Assembly: GCA_024233345.1 (NCBI GenBank)
Contig: JACKPT010000011.1
Span: forward strand, 72,197-136,196
DNA: 64,000 nucleotides
Direction: 5' to 3'
DNA from: Verrucomicrobiota bacterium
Lineage (GTDB): Bacteria; Verrucomicrobiota; Kiritimatiellia; CAIVKH01
Both the position numbers and the translations under genes were made by a program. The notes under the pieces were generated by a model. The model made no database searches, was not told the DNA's origin, and saw only the letters and a list, made by a program, of their open reading frames with translations. Position 1 is the first letter of the stretch. Every line of letters starts with the position of its first letter. Shown here in pieces: positions 15,626 through 24,235 of this stretch.

Positions 15626-17869
15626 ATGAATGATCCCTCGCCAAGCCTCGTCCACCGCCTCCACGATTTTCTCCGCCGGGCCGGGTCCCGCCCGATGAAG
15701 GCGCATGACCTGGCCGCCCACCCGGAGATCGGGGCCTCGGCACGCGATGTGCGGCAAGCACTTCGCGAACTGGAGCGAACCGGGAAAGCCAAGAAAATCC
15801 GGGGGAATCGCTGGGTGGAGGCGCAGGCACCCGATCGGGTCGCCGGGCGGTTGTTGATCACCTTCTCCGGCTACGGCATCGTGATCACCGATCCTCCGGA
15901 CAGTGCGGAATATTTTATCCCGCCCTCCGAGATCGGAAGCTGCATGGAGGGTGACCGGGTGGAGGTTTCCCCGGCGGCAGTTCGACCGCGCGCGGGTCAG
16001 AAGCAGGAAGCCCACTTGATTCGCGTGGTGGAACGGAAGATCAAACAGGTCGCGGGCAAGCTGGTCCATGGCCGGTACTACGCTTACGTGATCCCGGGTG
16101 ACCCCCGCATGCGGTCAACCCTGCATGTGAGCGAAGCGGGTCTGCCTCCGGACTCCATCCCGGATGGCGACATCGTGGTGGTTGCATTGGATGAACCGGT
16201 GAGCCCGGATCGTTCCCAAACCAGCCGGTTGATCCAGCATCTCGGGGCGCCTGGTGATCCTGGGGTCGATATGCAGATGCTGATGGCCAACCGGGGCATT
16301 GTTCAAGCCTTTGAACCGGGGGTGGTCGATGCCGCCCAAGCGATCTCCCCCACCCCGGATGCCAGCGCCATCGCCGGTCGGGAAGATCTCCGGGACTGGA
16401 TTATCCTGACCATCGATCCGTCCGATGCCAAAGATTATGACGATGCCATTTCCCTGACCCGAACCGGCGATGGATGGGAATTGGGGGTTCATATTGCCGA
16501 TGTCTCTCACTTTGTGACCCCGGGTTCCGCGATCGATACCGAAGCAAAAAACCGCGGAAACAGCGTGTACATGGTTGACCGGTTTGTACCGATGCTCCCG
16601 AAATACCTGACCTCGGAGGTCTGTAGTCTTCGCGCCAGCGTCGACCGATTGGCGTACTCGGTTCATATGACACTTGATGCGGATGGAGAATTGGAATCGG
16701 TGCGCACGGGCAGGTCGGTGATCCACTCCAAGGCCTGTCTGAACTATGATCAGGTCCAGCGGTTTCTGTCCGGGGAGGACGCTGCGGAGATCCCGGAATC
16801 GTTGCACCCGACCCTGCGGGCCATGGATAAACTTGCCACTCGGCTGCGCCGGAAACGAATGGCCAACGGCTCGATTGATCTATCCCTGCCCGAGGTGGTC
16901 TGCACGCTTGATGACCAGGGAACCCCGATTTCCTTGAAGCGGCGGGGAGCAGCCCAAGCCTATCATCTGATTGAAGAATTCATGCTGCTTGCCAACTGTG
17001 CGGTTGCGGAACGAATCCGGGCCGCCGGGGTGCCCGGTGTCTACCGTATTCATGAGGAACCGTCCGAAGACCAGTGGGCCCAGATGAATCTGGATGTGCG
17101 CAACCTTGGTATTGCCCAGGATGTCCTCAGCCGTCAGGGAATTGACCAGGTCTGCGCTCTGGTCCGGGACACTCCCCAGGAATACGCAGTCAACCTGGCC
17201 ATACTCAAAAACTTCAAGCGGGCCATCTACTCCATCGAGTGTCTCGGACACTTCGGGCTCGCCTTCGACTGCTACACCCACTTTACGTCCCCGATCCGTC
17301 GTTATCCGGACCTGCTGGTGCATCGGATTCTCGACCGGCTGGATACCAGGCGGAAGCCTGCCTATTCCGCCAATGAACTGGAGGTCCTCTGCCTGCATGC
17401 GACCGAGACCGAGCGCAATGCACAGGCAGCCGAGCAGGAAAGCCTGGAAATCAAGCGACTTCAATTCTACCAACTCGCCTTACAGCGGGGAGATATTGGG
17501 CCCTATCCAGCCCTCGTGGTGGGGGTCGCCGCCAAGGGGCTTCTTCTCGAATTGGTGGAATCCCTACAGCGCGGTTTCCTATCCTTTGACACCTTGCCCC
17601 GGAGCGGCCACTACCGGGTGGCCCGCGATCAGGGGCGGGTCTATGGCGGGCAGAGCAAGGTGTTGTTCACGGTTGGCGATGTGCTCGATGTCGCCATTGC
17701 CAAAGTGGATGAGGGGAAGCGGCAGGTCGAATTTGTGCCTTGGAAGCGGGAAGGTACCCGATCCGCGGAAGGTCGGGAAAAAGGGAAAAGACAGGACCGG
17801 GGCAAGTCGCGCGGCCAGGGGGCGGGCCGGAACGCCGCCCGGGGGAAACGCAGCCGTCGATCCCGGTAG
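15626..17869 (+). CDS. rnr: Ribonuclease R (RNB-family 3'-5' exoribonuclease)
   Basis: 747 residues. Order of domains: N-terminal winged-helix segment (ARDVRQALRELERTGKAKKI), cold-shock/OB domains (GRLLITFSGYGIVITD; GKLVHGRYYAYVIPGD), the RNB catalytic domain with the acidic cluster TIDPSDAKDYDDAI (about 262-275) and HYTHFTSPIRRYPDL-like motif CYTHFTSPIRRYPDL, then an S1 domain and a very basic Arg/Gly/Lys tail (about the last 40 residues) that probably binds structured RNA. It degrades structured RNAs and takes part in rRNA and tRNA quality control. The stop lies six bases from the convergent gspC stop. Confidence 0.97.
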   Translation: MNDPSPSLVHRLHDFLRRAGSRPMKAHDLAAHPEIGASARDVRQALRELERTGKAKKIRGNRWVEAQAPDRVAGRLLITFSGYGIVITDPPDSAEYFIPPSEIGSCMEGDRVEVSPAAVRPRAGQKQEAHLIRVVERKIKQVAGKLVHGRYYAYVIPGDPRMRSTLHVSEAGLPPDSIPDGDIVVVALDEPVSPDRSQTSRLIQHLGAPGDPGVDMQMLMANRGIVQAFEPGVVDAAQAISPTPDASAIAGREDLRDWIILTIDPSDAKDYDDAISLTRTGDGWELGVHIADVSHFVTPGSAIDTEAKNRGNSVYMVDRFVPMLPKYLTSEVCSLRASVDRLAYSVHMTLDADGELESVRTGRSVIHSKACLNYDQVQRFLSGEDAAEIPESLHPTLRAMDKLATRLRRKRMANGSIDLSLPEVVCTLDDQGTPISLKRRGAAQAYHLIEEFMLLANCAVAERIRAAGVPGVYRIHEEPSEDQWAQMNLDVRNLGIAQDVLSRQGIDQVCALVRDTPQEYAVNLAILKNFKRAIYSIECLGHFGLAFDCYTHFTSPIRRYPDLLVHRILDRLDTRRKPAYSANELEVLCLHATETERNAQAAEQESLEIKRLQFYQLALQRGDIGPYPALVVGVAAKGLLLELVESLQRGFLSFDTLPRSGHYRVARDQGRVYGGQSKVLFTVGDVLDVAIAKVDEGKRQVEFVPWKREGTRSAEGREKGKRQDRGKSRGQGAGRNAARGKRSRRSR

Positions 17870-17875
17870 GTGGAT

Positions 17876-18787
17876 CTACCGGATCAGATAGATCAACTTC
17901 TGCTCTTCACCCTCCCGCACCACATCCAGGACAACAGCTCCCAGACGATCCTTCATAAATTCACTGAGGAAGTACTCCGCCCGGGGTTGACTGGTCATAT
18001 TCATGGAGTTGACCTTGCGAATTTCGTCGCCCTCCCTCAGCCCGACTGCGGTGAAGAAGGCCTGCTCTCCGACCGGTTCCAACCGGAACCCCAGAACCTC
18101 ATTTTCCTCCCCACCCCGCACGGCGGTCATGGATTGATAGACCTGGACGATCCGCTCCGGGTCATCGAGCAGTTCCCGGTAGTAGGCCTCGAGCGCTGAG
18201 CGCTGCATGACCCAACGGTTCTCCCCGATACGCTTTCCGAACCGGGTGGTTTCCAAGGGTGCTGGCTCTTCCTCCCCGCTCGCGACCGGCGTGGTGGATT
18301 CAGCATCCATGGTATCGGAATAGCTCAATCGGATTTCCAATTCATTGCCGCGGTCGCGCACAATGACCCGGTCCCGGTAGATGCGCAGCACCTCCATCTC
18401 ATCCAGGGTGTCCCCCTCCTTGACCCAATGCTGGGTGGTGGTTTGCAGGTCATCCAGAATCGCGCTGCGAGCGGTGGGGGCCTGATCGCTTTCCTGATAG
18501 AAGAAAGTCCCGGCCAGCCGGAAGCGTATGGAACGGTCCTGCAGATCCAAGGCCCCGGCTGTCTCGGTAAACTGGAATCGTTCCGACCAGTCGGCCTTGT
18601 CGGGAGAGGGGCCGGTTTCCGGCTCGGTTGGTCTTGGGGCATCCGGTTCGGATTCCGCCGTCGGAGTCGCGGTTTGGGCGTTCAGTCCGATGGCCTTGAC
18701 CAGGAGGATCGCCCCCGCGCCGACCACCGCGCTCCACAAAACGAGGGCGGTGACGCGTCCAAAACGTTGGATGGCAAGATCCTTCAT
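17876..18787 (-). CDS. gspC: Type II secretion system protein C (GspC-like)
   Basis: 303 residues with the start placed at MKDLAIQRFG. One N-terminal membrane helix (VLWSAVVGAGAILLVKAIGL), a Pro/Glu-rich linker, the GspC homology region (FRLAGTFFYQ, ARSAILDDL, VLRIYRDRVIVRDRG, LEIRLS) and a C-terminal PDZ-like domain (GFRLEPVGEQAFFTAVGLREGDEIRKV) give the exact domain order of GspC, which links the inner-membrane platform to the secretin. No other gsp gene is in the window, so it is an orphan here. A longer frame extends upstream into the RNase P RNA gene and is rejected. Confidence 0.85.
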   Translation of the reverse strand: MKDLAIQRFGRVTALVLWSAVVGAGAILLVKAIGLNAQTATPTAESEPDAPRPTEPETGPSPDKADWSERFQFTETAGALDLQDRSIRFRLAGTFFYQESDQAPTARSAILDDLQTTTQHWVKEGDTLDEMEVLRIYRDRVIVRDRGNELEIRLSYSDTMDAESTTPVASGEEEPAPLETTRFGKRIGENRWVMQRSALEAYYRELLDDPERIVQVYQSMTAVRGGEENEVLGFRLEPVGEQAFFTAVGLREGDEIRKVNSMNMTSQPRAEYFLSEFMKDRLGAVVLDVVREGEEQKLIYLIR

Positions 18788-18837
18788 GGTCTCGCAGGGT
18801 AGCGAACCCCTGCTCGCTTGAAAAGCCCTGAGAAAAA

Positions 18838-19240
18838 AAGTGGCTCGGGAGGTTGTAAGCCGAATTCTGTTCCCCGCAACTGCGAGGCCATGATCATTTA
18901 TCTCGCTGATGTCAGCATATGCGATCAACCCGAAGCTTTCAGCCCGAAGGCAACGAGGCGGGCCGCCTCTCGCTTCCTATTTGATCTTGCTCCAGATAGG
19001 GTTTACCTGCGGCGACCCTTGCGGATCCACCCGGTGGTCTCTTACACCGCCGTTTCACCCTTACCCCGCAGATGCGAGGCGGTATTGTTTCTGTGGCACT
19101 AGCCATCAACAGGCTTTTCGCCTGCCGTTCCCCTCCCCGCTCAAAGGCGGCCCTGGGGATATCCTGCCCTGTGGAGTCCGGACTTTCCTCCCCGCGCGAA
19201 CGCGAAGCGATCATGCCCCTCCCGAACCGCCGCCACTCTA
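18838..19240 (-). ncRNA. rnpB: RNase P RNA, bacterial type A
   Basis: The minus strand carries the diagnostic 5' block GAGGAAAGTCCGGACTCCAC (about 19165-19190), the central GGTAAGGGTGAAACGG-type and AGAGACCACCG segments, and the 3' block AGAATTCGGCTTACA (18854-18868). The ends pair as P1: GTGGC and TCGGGAGG at the 5' end with CCTCCCGA and GCCAC at the 3' end. A run of seven T residues (18832-18839) directly follows, making P1 plus T-run a likely terminator. The gene lies six bases beyond the zinc-ribbon gene and upstream of gspC. It cleaves tRNA 5' leaders with the RnpA protein. Confidence 0.97.
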
Positions 19241-19245
19241 GCGGA

Positions 19246-19950
19246 TCAATCCATCCAGTACAAGAGCCGTCCGCAGTAACTGCAGGAAACCATGGCGGTT
19301 GCCCGCTTCACATCCTGAATACTCTGGGGGGGGAGCCGCATGTGACAACCGCCACAAGACGAGGCATTTTCAACCGGCACCAGGGCAAAATCACCTTTGT
19401 TACGGAAAATCCGGTCATAACGGGAAAGCCATTCCTCATCGATATCCTTGGCCATTTCATCCCGCTCCGCCTGCAAGGCGCCGCGTTCGCTGCTGATCTG
19501 ACTCAAGCGATCACCGAGGGCCTCCACGTCGGTGCCGACACCCTTTTCCTCCCGGCTCAGGGATTCTTTGAGCTCGTCCACCCGGGCTTTGAGGATTTCC
19601 CCCTCTTCCATCAACTTGATTTCGCGTTCTTCGATTTCCCGAATCTGCTTGCGCAGGCTGCGAATTTCCTGATCCAGTGCGCGGTACTGATCGTTGTTCT
19701 TCACCTTGGTCTGCTCATCAAGGAACTTGCGAATCCGGGTCTGCCGCGCATCCACATCCAATTCCACCTGTTTGATGGCGGATAAGTTGTGGTTGAGCGC
19801 ATCCTGCGCTTGCTTCACAGAGTCGCGATGCTGCTGCAGGCGGGTTTCAACCAGCTTTTGGCGGGCGGGGATATCTGTGAGTTCCTGAGAGAGTTGGCGG
19901 AGGCGGCGATCTCGTTCCTGTAAGTCTAAAATCTTCTCTATCGTCGTCAC
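19246..19950 (-). CDS. Coiled-coil protein with C4-type zinc ribbon (DUF164/CdsZ-like)
   Basis: 234 residues. About 170 residues of predicted coiled coil (rich in Leu/Glu/Arg heptads, e.g. RSLRKQIREIEEREIKLMEE) are followed by a zinc ribbon with two Cys pairs (SSCGGCHMRL and SCSYCGRLL). This is the DUF164/CT398-type architecture found across many bacteria, with suggested roles in sigma-54 or secretion-related contacts in Chlamydia; function in other bacteria is not settled. The neighbouring rnpB lies directly downstream, a gene order I recall from related genomes. Confidence 0.88.
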   Translation of the reverse strand: MTTIEKILDLQERDRRLRQLSQELTDIPARQKLVETRLQQHRDSVKQAQDALNHNLSAIKQVELDVDARQTRIRKFLDEQTKVKNNDQYRALDQEIRSLRKQIREIEEREIKLMEEGEILKARVDELKESLSREEKGVGTDVEALGDRLSQISSERGALQAERDEMAKDIDEEWLSRYDRIFRNKGDFALVPVENASSCGGCHMRLPPQSIQDVKRATAMVSCSYCGRLLYWMD

Positions 19951-20043
19951 TCAGTTCTCCTGTCCATCTCCATGCGTCCGACATTCATACTCTCTTGGGG
20001 CGGCAGAAGTCAACCAGTCGAATATGGAAGATTCAAAAAGTCG

Positions 20044-20052
20044 TGGTATGAT
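20044..20052 (+). promoter_or_regulatory. Extended -10 promoter candidate before the DUF1295/CFA cluster
   Basis: TGGTATGAT is an extended -10 element (TGn plus TATGAT). No good -35 is visible at the proper distance, which is tolerated for extended -10 promoters. It ends five bases before an ATG at 20058. Confidence 0.45.
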
Positions 20053-20057
20053 GAGGC

Positions 20058-20120
20058 ATGAATTGGCTTAAACCATGGAGTTGGAACCGGCTCTGCGGCC
20101 TTACCGGGGAGCTCCCATGA
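20058..20120 (+). CDS. Possible 20-residue leader peptide coupled to the DUF1295 gene
   Basis: A 21-codon frame beginning ATGAATTGG and coding MNWLKPWSWNRL followed by CGLTGELP. Its TGA overlaps the ATG of the next gene (ATGA), and its own ATG lies five bases after an extended -10 box, as expected for a leaderless message. It has three Trp residues in ten codons. It may be a coupling leader or simply chance; no homologue is known to me. Confidence 0.3.
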   Translation: MNWLKPWSWNRLCGLTGELP

Positions 20121-20890
20121 CCTGTTTTCTCCTCTGGGGACTGGTCGTTTGCTGCCTGGCCATGTCCCTTCTGTGGGTGGTTCAGTATCGGACCCTGAAC
20201 GCCGGTTTGGTCGATGCAGGCTGGGCCTCGCTGATCGCCCTGCTGGCGATCAGTGCGGCAGTTTGGTTCGAGGGCGAGCCGGTGCGCAGGATCCTGCCTG
20301 CGACCATGGCAGCTCTCTGGGGAGGCCGACTGGCCTGGCTGGTGCACCAGCGGGGCCATGGCAAACCGGAGGAGGGACGCTACAAGGCCCTGAGGGACCA
20401 TTGGGGCGCCCTCGCCCAGCCCAAGTTCTTTGCCTTCTTCCAAGTCCAGGCCCTCGCCGCCTTGCTGTTCAGTCTCCCCTTTGTCCTGACCATCCAGGCC
20501 GGAGATCAGCCGTTCGGGTACCTTGAGTGGATCGCGATCGCCCTGTGGACCGGTGCATTTTTCGGTGAGGCCACCGCCGACCGCCAATTGTCCCGGTTCA
20601 AACAGAATCCAGACCACCGGGGCAAGGTTTGTGATCAGGGATTGTGGCGGTATTCCCGTCATCCCAATTACTTTTTTGAATGGCTTATCTGGGTCTCCGC
20701 CGCCTTGATGGCGTTCCCTGTCCCTTTGGGATGGGTGGCTATTGCCTGCCCTCTGGCCATCCTGTTTTTCCTGCTGCGTATCACCGGGATACCCGCCACC
20801 GAAGCGCAGGCACTGCGCAGCAAAGGCGAGGCTTACCGGCGATATCAGGAAACGACGAGTCGCTTCATTCCCTTACCCCCAAAATCATAA
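20117..20890 (+). CDS. DUF1295 / steroid 5-alpha-reductase-like membrane protein
   Basis: 257 residues from the ATG preceded by GGGAG; an alternative in-frame ATG at 20075 has no ribosome site. About six membrane segments (FLLWGLVVCCLAMSLLWVV, WASLIALLAISAAVWF, FFAFFQVQALAALLFSLPF, LGWVAIACPLAILFFLL). The C-terminal SRHPNYFFEWLIW and GEAYRRYQETTSRFIP match DUF1295 and the isoprenylcysteine methyltransferase/5-alpha-reductase superfamily, where NADPH or SAM binds. It is followed 13 bases later by a CFA-type methyltransferase, a pairing common in proteobacterial clusters for modified fatty acids. Substrate unknown. Confidence 0.82.
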   Translation: MTCFLLWGLVVCCLAMSLLWVVQYRTLNAGLVDAGWASLIALLAISAAVWFEGEPVRRILPATMAALWGGRLAWLVHQRGHGKPEEGRYKALRDHWGALAQPKFFAFFQVQALAALLFSLPFVLTIQAGDQPFGYLEWIAIALWTGAFFGEATADRQLSRFKQNPDHRGKVCDQGLWRYSRHPNYFFEWLIWVSAALMAFPVPLGWVAIACPLAILFFLLRITGIPATEAQALRSKGEAYRRYQETTSRFIPLPPKS

Positions 20891-20903
20891 AGGACCTCCT
20901 GCC

Positions 20904-21938
20904 ATGTGGTATCTACCTCTTTTGAAATCCGGTCTCCTCCCCGACGCCCTGGTGCGCCGTTGGATCCGGCGACTTCTCGCACAACGGCTCAAACATGAAG
21001 AACAGGCTTGCAGTGGAAGCCCCGCCCTGGCGGAGGAACGCTTGGTCAAGATTTTGTCGCAGGAACCGATTGCCGCCCTCCCGGAGAAAGCCAATGAACA
21101 GCATTATGAGGTACCCAGCGCATTCTACCGCGAAGTCCTTGGTCCTAATTTGAAATACAGTTCCTGTTATTGGCCGGATGGGGTCGAAGATATTGAGACT
21201 GCCGAGGAACAGATGCTGGTGATGACCTGCGAACGCGCCCAATTGCAGGATGGGATGGATATCCTCGAGCTGGGGTGCGGCTGGGGTTCGCTTACCCTGT
21301 TTATGGCCAGGATCTATCCCCAGGCCAGAATTGTCGCAGTGTCCAATTCTCACTCGCAGCGGGAGTGGATCGAGCAGGAAGCCCGCCGTCTCGGTCGGTC
21401 GAATATTACGGTGATCACCGCGGATATGAACGAATTCAACATCGGGCGGGTGTTCGACCGGGTGGTCTCGGTGGAAATGTTTGAGCACATGCGGAACTAC
21501 CGGATACTGCTCAACCGGGTCGCCGGATGGCTTAAAGAGGACGGCAAGCTGTTTATCCATATTTTCTGCCATGCCAGGTATCCCTATCTGTTTGAAACCG
21601 GGGTCAAGGACGACTGGATGGCCCGGTATTTCTTTTCCGGGGGGGTGATGCCTTCGGAAACCCTGCTGGACCGGTTCAATCAGGATCTGGTGGTGGAAAA
21701 GCGGTGGCAGGTCAATGGCCGGCACTATGAACGAACCCTCAATGATTGGCTCAAACGGATGGATGAGCGAAAAGACCGGGTGATGCCGATCCTGCGTGAT
21801 ACCTATGGAGCGGAGGCCGCCACCTGGTGGATCTATTGGCGGGTATTTTTCATGGCCAGTGCCGAGCTTTTCGGCTACCGCGATGGCCGGGAGTGGTTTG
21901 TCAGTCACGCCCGTTTCACCAAAAGCCCACCGGCTTGA
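20904..21938 (+). CDS. Cyclopropane-fatty-acyl-phospholipid synthase family SAM methyltransferase
   Basis: 344 residues, starting after AAAGGA. The SAM-binding motif LELGCGWGSLTLFMAR (about residue 119) and VSVEMFEHMRNY match the CFA synthase family; HYEVPSAFYREVLG and KYSSCYW are its lipid-domain signatures. Such enzymes transfer a methylene or methyl group from SAM to unsaturated lipid chains or related substrates. It lacks most of the N-terminal domain of E. coli Cfa. With the DUF1295 protein it probably makes a modified fatty acid. A 103-base gap with no clear terminator separates it from the amide-ligase genes. Confidence 0.85.
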   Translation: MWYLPLLKSGLLPDALVRRWIRRLLAQRLKHEEQACSGSPALAEERLVKILSQEPIAALPEKANEQHYEVPSAFYREVLGPNLKYSSCYWPDGVEDIETAEEQMLVMTCERAQLQDGMDILELGCGWGSLTLFMARIYPQARIVAVSNSHSQREWIEQEARRLGRSNITVITADMNEFNIGRVFDRVVSVEMFEHMRNYRILLNRVAGWLKEDGKLFIHIFCHARYPYLFETGVKDDWMARYFFSGGVMPSETLLDRFNQDLVVEKRWQVNGRHYERTLNDWLKRMDERKDRVMPILRDTYGAEAATWWIYWRVFFMASAELFGYRDGREWFVSHARFTKSPPA

Positions 21939-22041
21939 GCGGGGCTCCGGCCTCCGAATTTTTTGAGGTGCCCTGTCTTTTCCGGTGGATTCCGGCAACG
22001 GACCTGATAGGGTTCAGGCAGTACGGCTTGCTGTACCAGAC

Positions 22042-22764
22042 GTGAAAACCAAACTTAAGCTCGATATCCTGCCCCAACCTGATGACACGACCTGCGGCCC
22101 CACCTGCCTGCATGCGGTCTATGCTTATTACGGTGATCATATCCCCCTCCCCCGTGTGATCGCCGAGGTCACCACACTGGAAGCCGGGGGTACCCTCGGA
22201 GTCCTGCTCGCCAATCATGCCCTGCGGCGGGGATACCGCGCAACGATCTACACCTTCAATCTGCGCCTGTTCGATCCAACCTGGTTCCTTTCTTCCGACA
22301 TCGATATCACCAGCAAATTGCAGGCCCAGGCCGCGTTGAAGAGCGATCCGAAACTTCAGTTGGCCTCGCATGCCTATATCGATTTTCTCGCCCTGGGGGG
22401 ACGGCTGAAACTGGAAGACCTGACGCCGGCCCTGTTGCGCGGCTACCTGAACCGTCAACGGCCCATCCTGACCGGACTCAGCTCCACCTATCTCTATCAA
22501 ACCATGCGGGAATATGGCCGGGCCATGGTGGATGATGATCTCCGTGGCGATCCCGCAGGCCACTTTGTCATCCTGCGCGGATACGACAAGGACAAGCGCA
22601 CCATCGATGTGTCCGATCCGCTTGAATCCAATCCTTATGCCGCCGATCAGCACTATGAGCTGCCGATCAATCGCGTGCTCTGTTCCATTTTACTCGGCAT
22701 CGTGACCGACGACGCCAACCTGTTGATCATCGAACCCCACCCCAAGACCAACCTCAACCGGTGA
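22042..22764 (+). CDS. C39-family cysteine peptidase-like protein of an amide-ligase cluster
   Basis: About 240 residues from a GTG at 22042; a longer frame starts at GTG 21985 and neither has a clear ribosome site. The start after which conservation begins is LDILPQPDDTTCGPTCLHA, containing the catalytic Cys and oxyanion Gln region. The His and Asp follow in GHFVILRGYDKD and DVSDPLES, so the papain-like triad looks complete. C39 peptidases cleave after double-Gly leaders or related peptides, but here there is no transporter fusion. Immediate neighbours are a RimK-like ATP-grasp and a GCS2-type ligase, which suggests it trims or releases the product of those ligases (inference). Confidence 0.82.
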   Translation: MKTKLKLDILPQPDDTTCGPTCLHAVYAYYGDHIPLPRVIAEVTTLEAGGTLGVLLANHALRRGYRATIYTFNLRLFDPTWFLSSDIDITSKLQAQAALKSDPKLQLASHAYIDFLALGGRLKLEDLTPALLRGYLNRQRPILTGLSSTYLYQTMREYGRAMVDDDLRGDPAGHFVILRGYDKDKRTIDVSDPLESNPYAADQHYELPINRVLCSILLGIVTDDANLLIIEPHPKTNLNR

Positions 22765-22771
22765 ATGCATC

Positions 22772-24235
22772 ATGATTCGTCTGATTGTCGTCGATAATCC
22801 CAAGAAATGGCCCCTGCATATTCCGGGCGCCGAAGTCGTCCAGGCCCGTAAATACATCACCGAGGATACCTTTACCCGGATGACCGACGTGCGGGTGTTT
22901 AATTTATGCCGGTCCTATCGCTATCAAAGCACCGGTTACTATGTCTCCCTGCTTGCCGCCGCCCGCGGCCACAAGCCGATCCCTGACGTGTCCACCATCC
23001 GTGATCTTCAAACCCCGACCGTCATTCGCCTGGCCACAGAGGACCTGGACTCCCTGATCGAAAAGAGCCTCGATGATCACAAGGCCGATTCCTTCACCCT
23101 CAGTATTTATTTTGGTCAGAATCTTGCCAAACGGCACGAGCGGCTCAGCCTTCAACTCTTTAATCTATTCCGGGCCCCTCTGCTCCGCGCCGAGTTGCGC
23201 CGGGTCGATGAGCGCTGGCGGATCCAGAACATATCCCCGATCGCCATCAGTGATGTGCCCGAATCGCACCGGCCCTTCCTGGTCACTGCGGTCACCGAAT
23301 ATCTCGCCGGACGGCATGGGCGCGTGCGACCCCGCAAAAAGCTCACCTATGATCTGGCCATCCTGGCCAGCCCATCGGACGAAACCGCCCCCTCCAACCC
23401 CAAGGCACTGGAATGCTTCATGGATGCCGCGGAAAAGATCGGGCTGGATGCCGAACTGATCGACCGGGACGATTACGCGCGCCTGCCCGAATATGATGCA
23501 TTGTTTATTCGCGAGACCACCTCGGTGACCAACCATACCTTCCGATTCGCCCGGCGGGCCGAGGCCGAGGGTCTGGCGGTGATGGACGACCCCCAGTCAA
23601 TTCTCCGCTGTACCAACAAGGTCTATCTGGAGGAGTTGATGAAACGACACCGGATCCCGACCCCGAAAACCGTGATTGTCCACCGGGACAATCTGGAGCT
23701 GCTGCCATACCAGATCGGTTTCCCCCTGATCCTGAAACAGCCGGACTCTTCCTACTCCATTGGGGTGATTAAAATCGAGAACCGGGAGCAACTGGAAGTC
23801 GAGGGCAGACGAATGCTTTCCGATTCAGAGCTCCTGATTGCCCAGGAGTTTCTGCCCACCGAATATGACTGGCGCATCGGGATGCTCGATGGCAAGCCTC
23901 TCTATGCCTGCCGCTACTTTATGGCCAAGAAGCACTGGCAGATTGTGCAGCGCAAGGAATCTCGTGTGGAGGAGGGCCGGGTGGAGGCGGTGCCGGTCCT
24001 TCGGGTGCCCGAGCCTGTGGTCAAGATGGCGGTCAAGGCCTCGCGGTTGATCGGGACCGGTCTCTATGGGATTGACCTCAAGGAAACGGGCAAGCGGACG
24101 GTGGTCATTGAGATCAATGACAACCCGAGCCTGGATGCGGGTTTCGAGGATCAGGTGTTGAAATCCCGGTTGTATGATCGAATTATGCGGAGCTTTTTGC
24201 GACGCATCCGGGAAAATAAAAGGTTTTCCTCATGA
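22772..24235 (+). CDS. RimK-like ATP-grasp protein with N-terminal RLAN domain
   Basis: 487 residues. The first ~200 residues (MIRLIVVDNPKKWPL, LCRSYRYQSTGYYVSLLAAA, LSIYFGQNLAKRHERLSL) match the RimK-like ATP-grasp N-terminal domain. The ATP-grasp core follows: ALFIRETTSV, NKVYLEELMKRHRIPTPKT, GFPLILKQPDSSYSIGV (ATP-binding Lys), QEFLPTEYDWRIGML and IEINDNPSLDAGFED (metal-binding Glu and Asn). Enzymes of this class form amide bonds between a carboxylate and an amine; RimK adds Glu to ribosomal protein S6. Substrate here is unknown. Ends in an ATGA overlap with the GCS2 gene. Confidence 0.92.
   Translation: MIRLIVVDNPKKWPLHIPGAEVVQARKYITEDTFTRMTDVRVFNLCRSYRYQSTGYYVSLLAAARGHKPIPDVSTIRDLQTPTVIRLATEDLDSLIEKSLDDHKADSFTLSIYFGQNLAKRHERLSLQLFNLFRAPLLRAELRRVDERWRIQNISPIAISDVPESHRPFLVTAVTEYLAGRHGRVRPRKKLTYDLAILASPSDETAPSNPKALECFMDAAEKIGLDAELIDRDDYARLPEYDALFIRETTSVTNHTFRFARRAEAEGLAVMDDPQSILRCTNKVYLEELMKRHRIPTPKTVIVHRDNLELLPYQIGFPLILKQPDSSYSIGVIKIENREQLEVEGRRMLSDSELLIAQEFLPTEYDWRIGMLDGKPLYACRYFMAKKHWQIVQRKESRVEEGRVEAVPVLRVPEPVVKMAVKASRLIGTGLYGIDLKETGKRTVVIEINDNPSLDAGFEDQVLKSRLYDRIMRSFLRRIRENKRFSS

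Noticed and set aside
17094..17891. A 265-codon open frame in another phase within the RNase R gene
   Set aside because: Its composition is that of an out-of-phase reading of a GC-rich gene, and the rnr frame there holds conserved catalytic motifs.
18788..18928. Upstream extension of the GspC frame
   Set aside because: It lies in the 3' part of the RNase P RNA gene, including the conserved AGAATTCGGCTTACA block.
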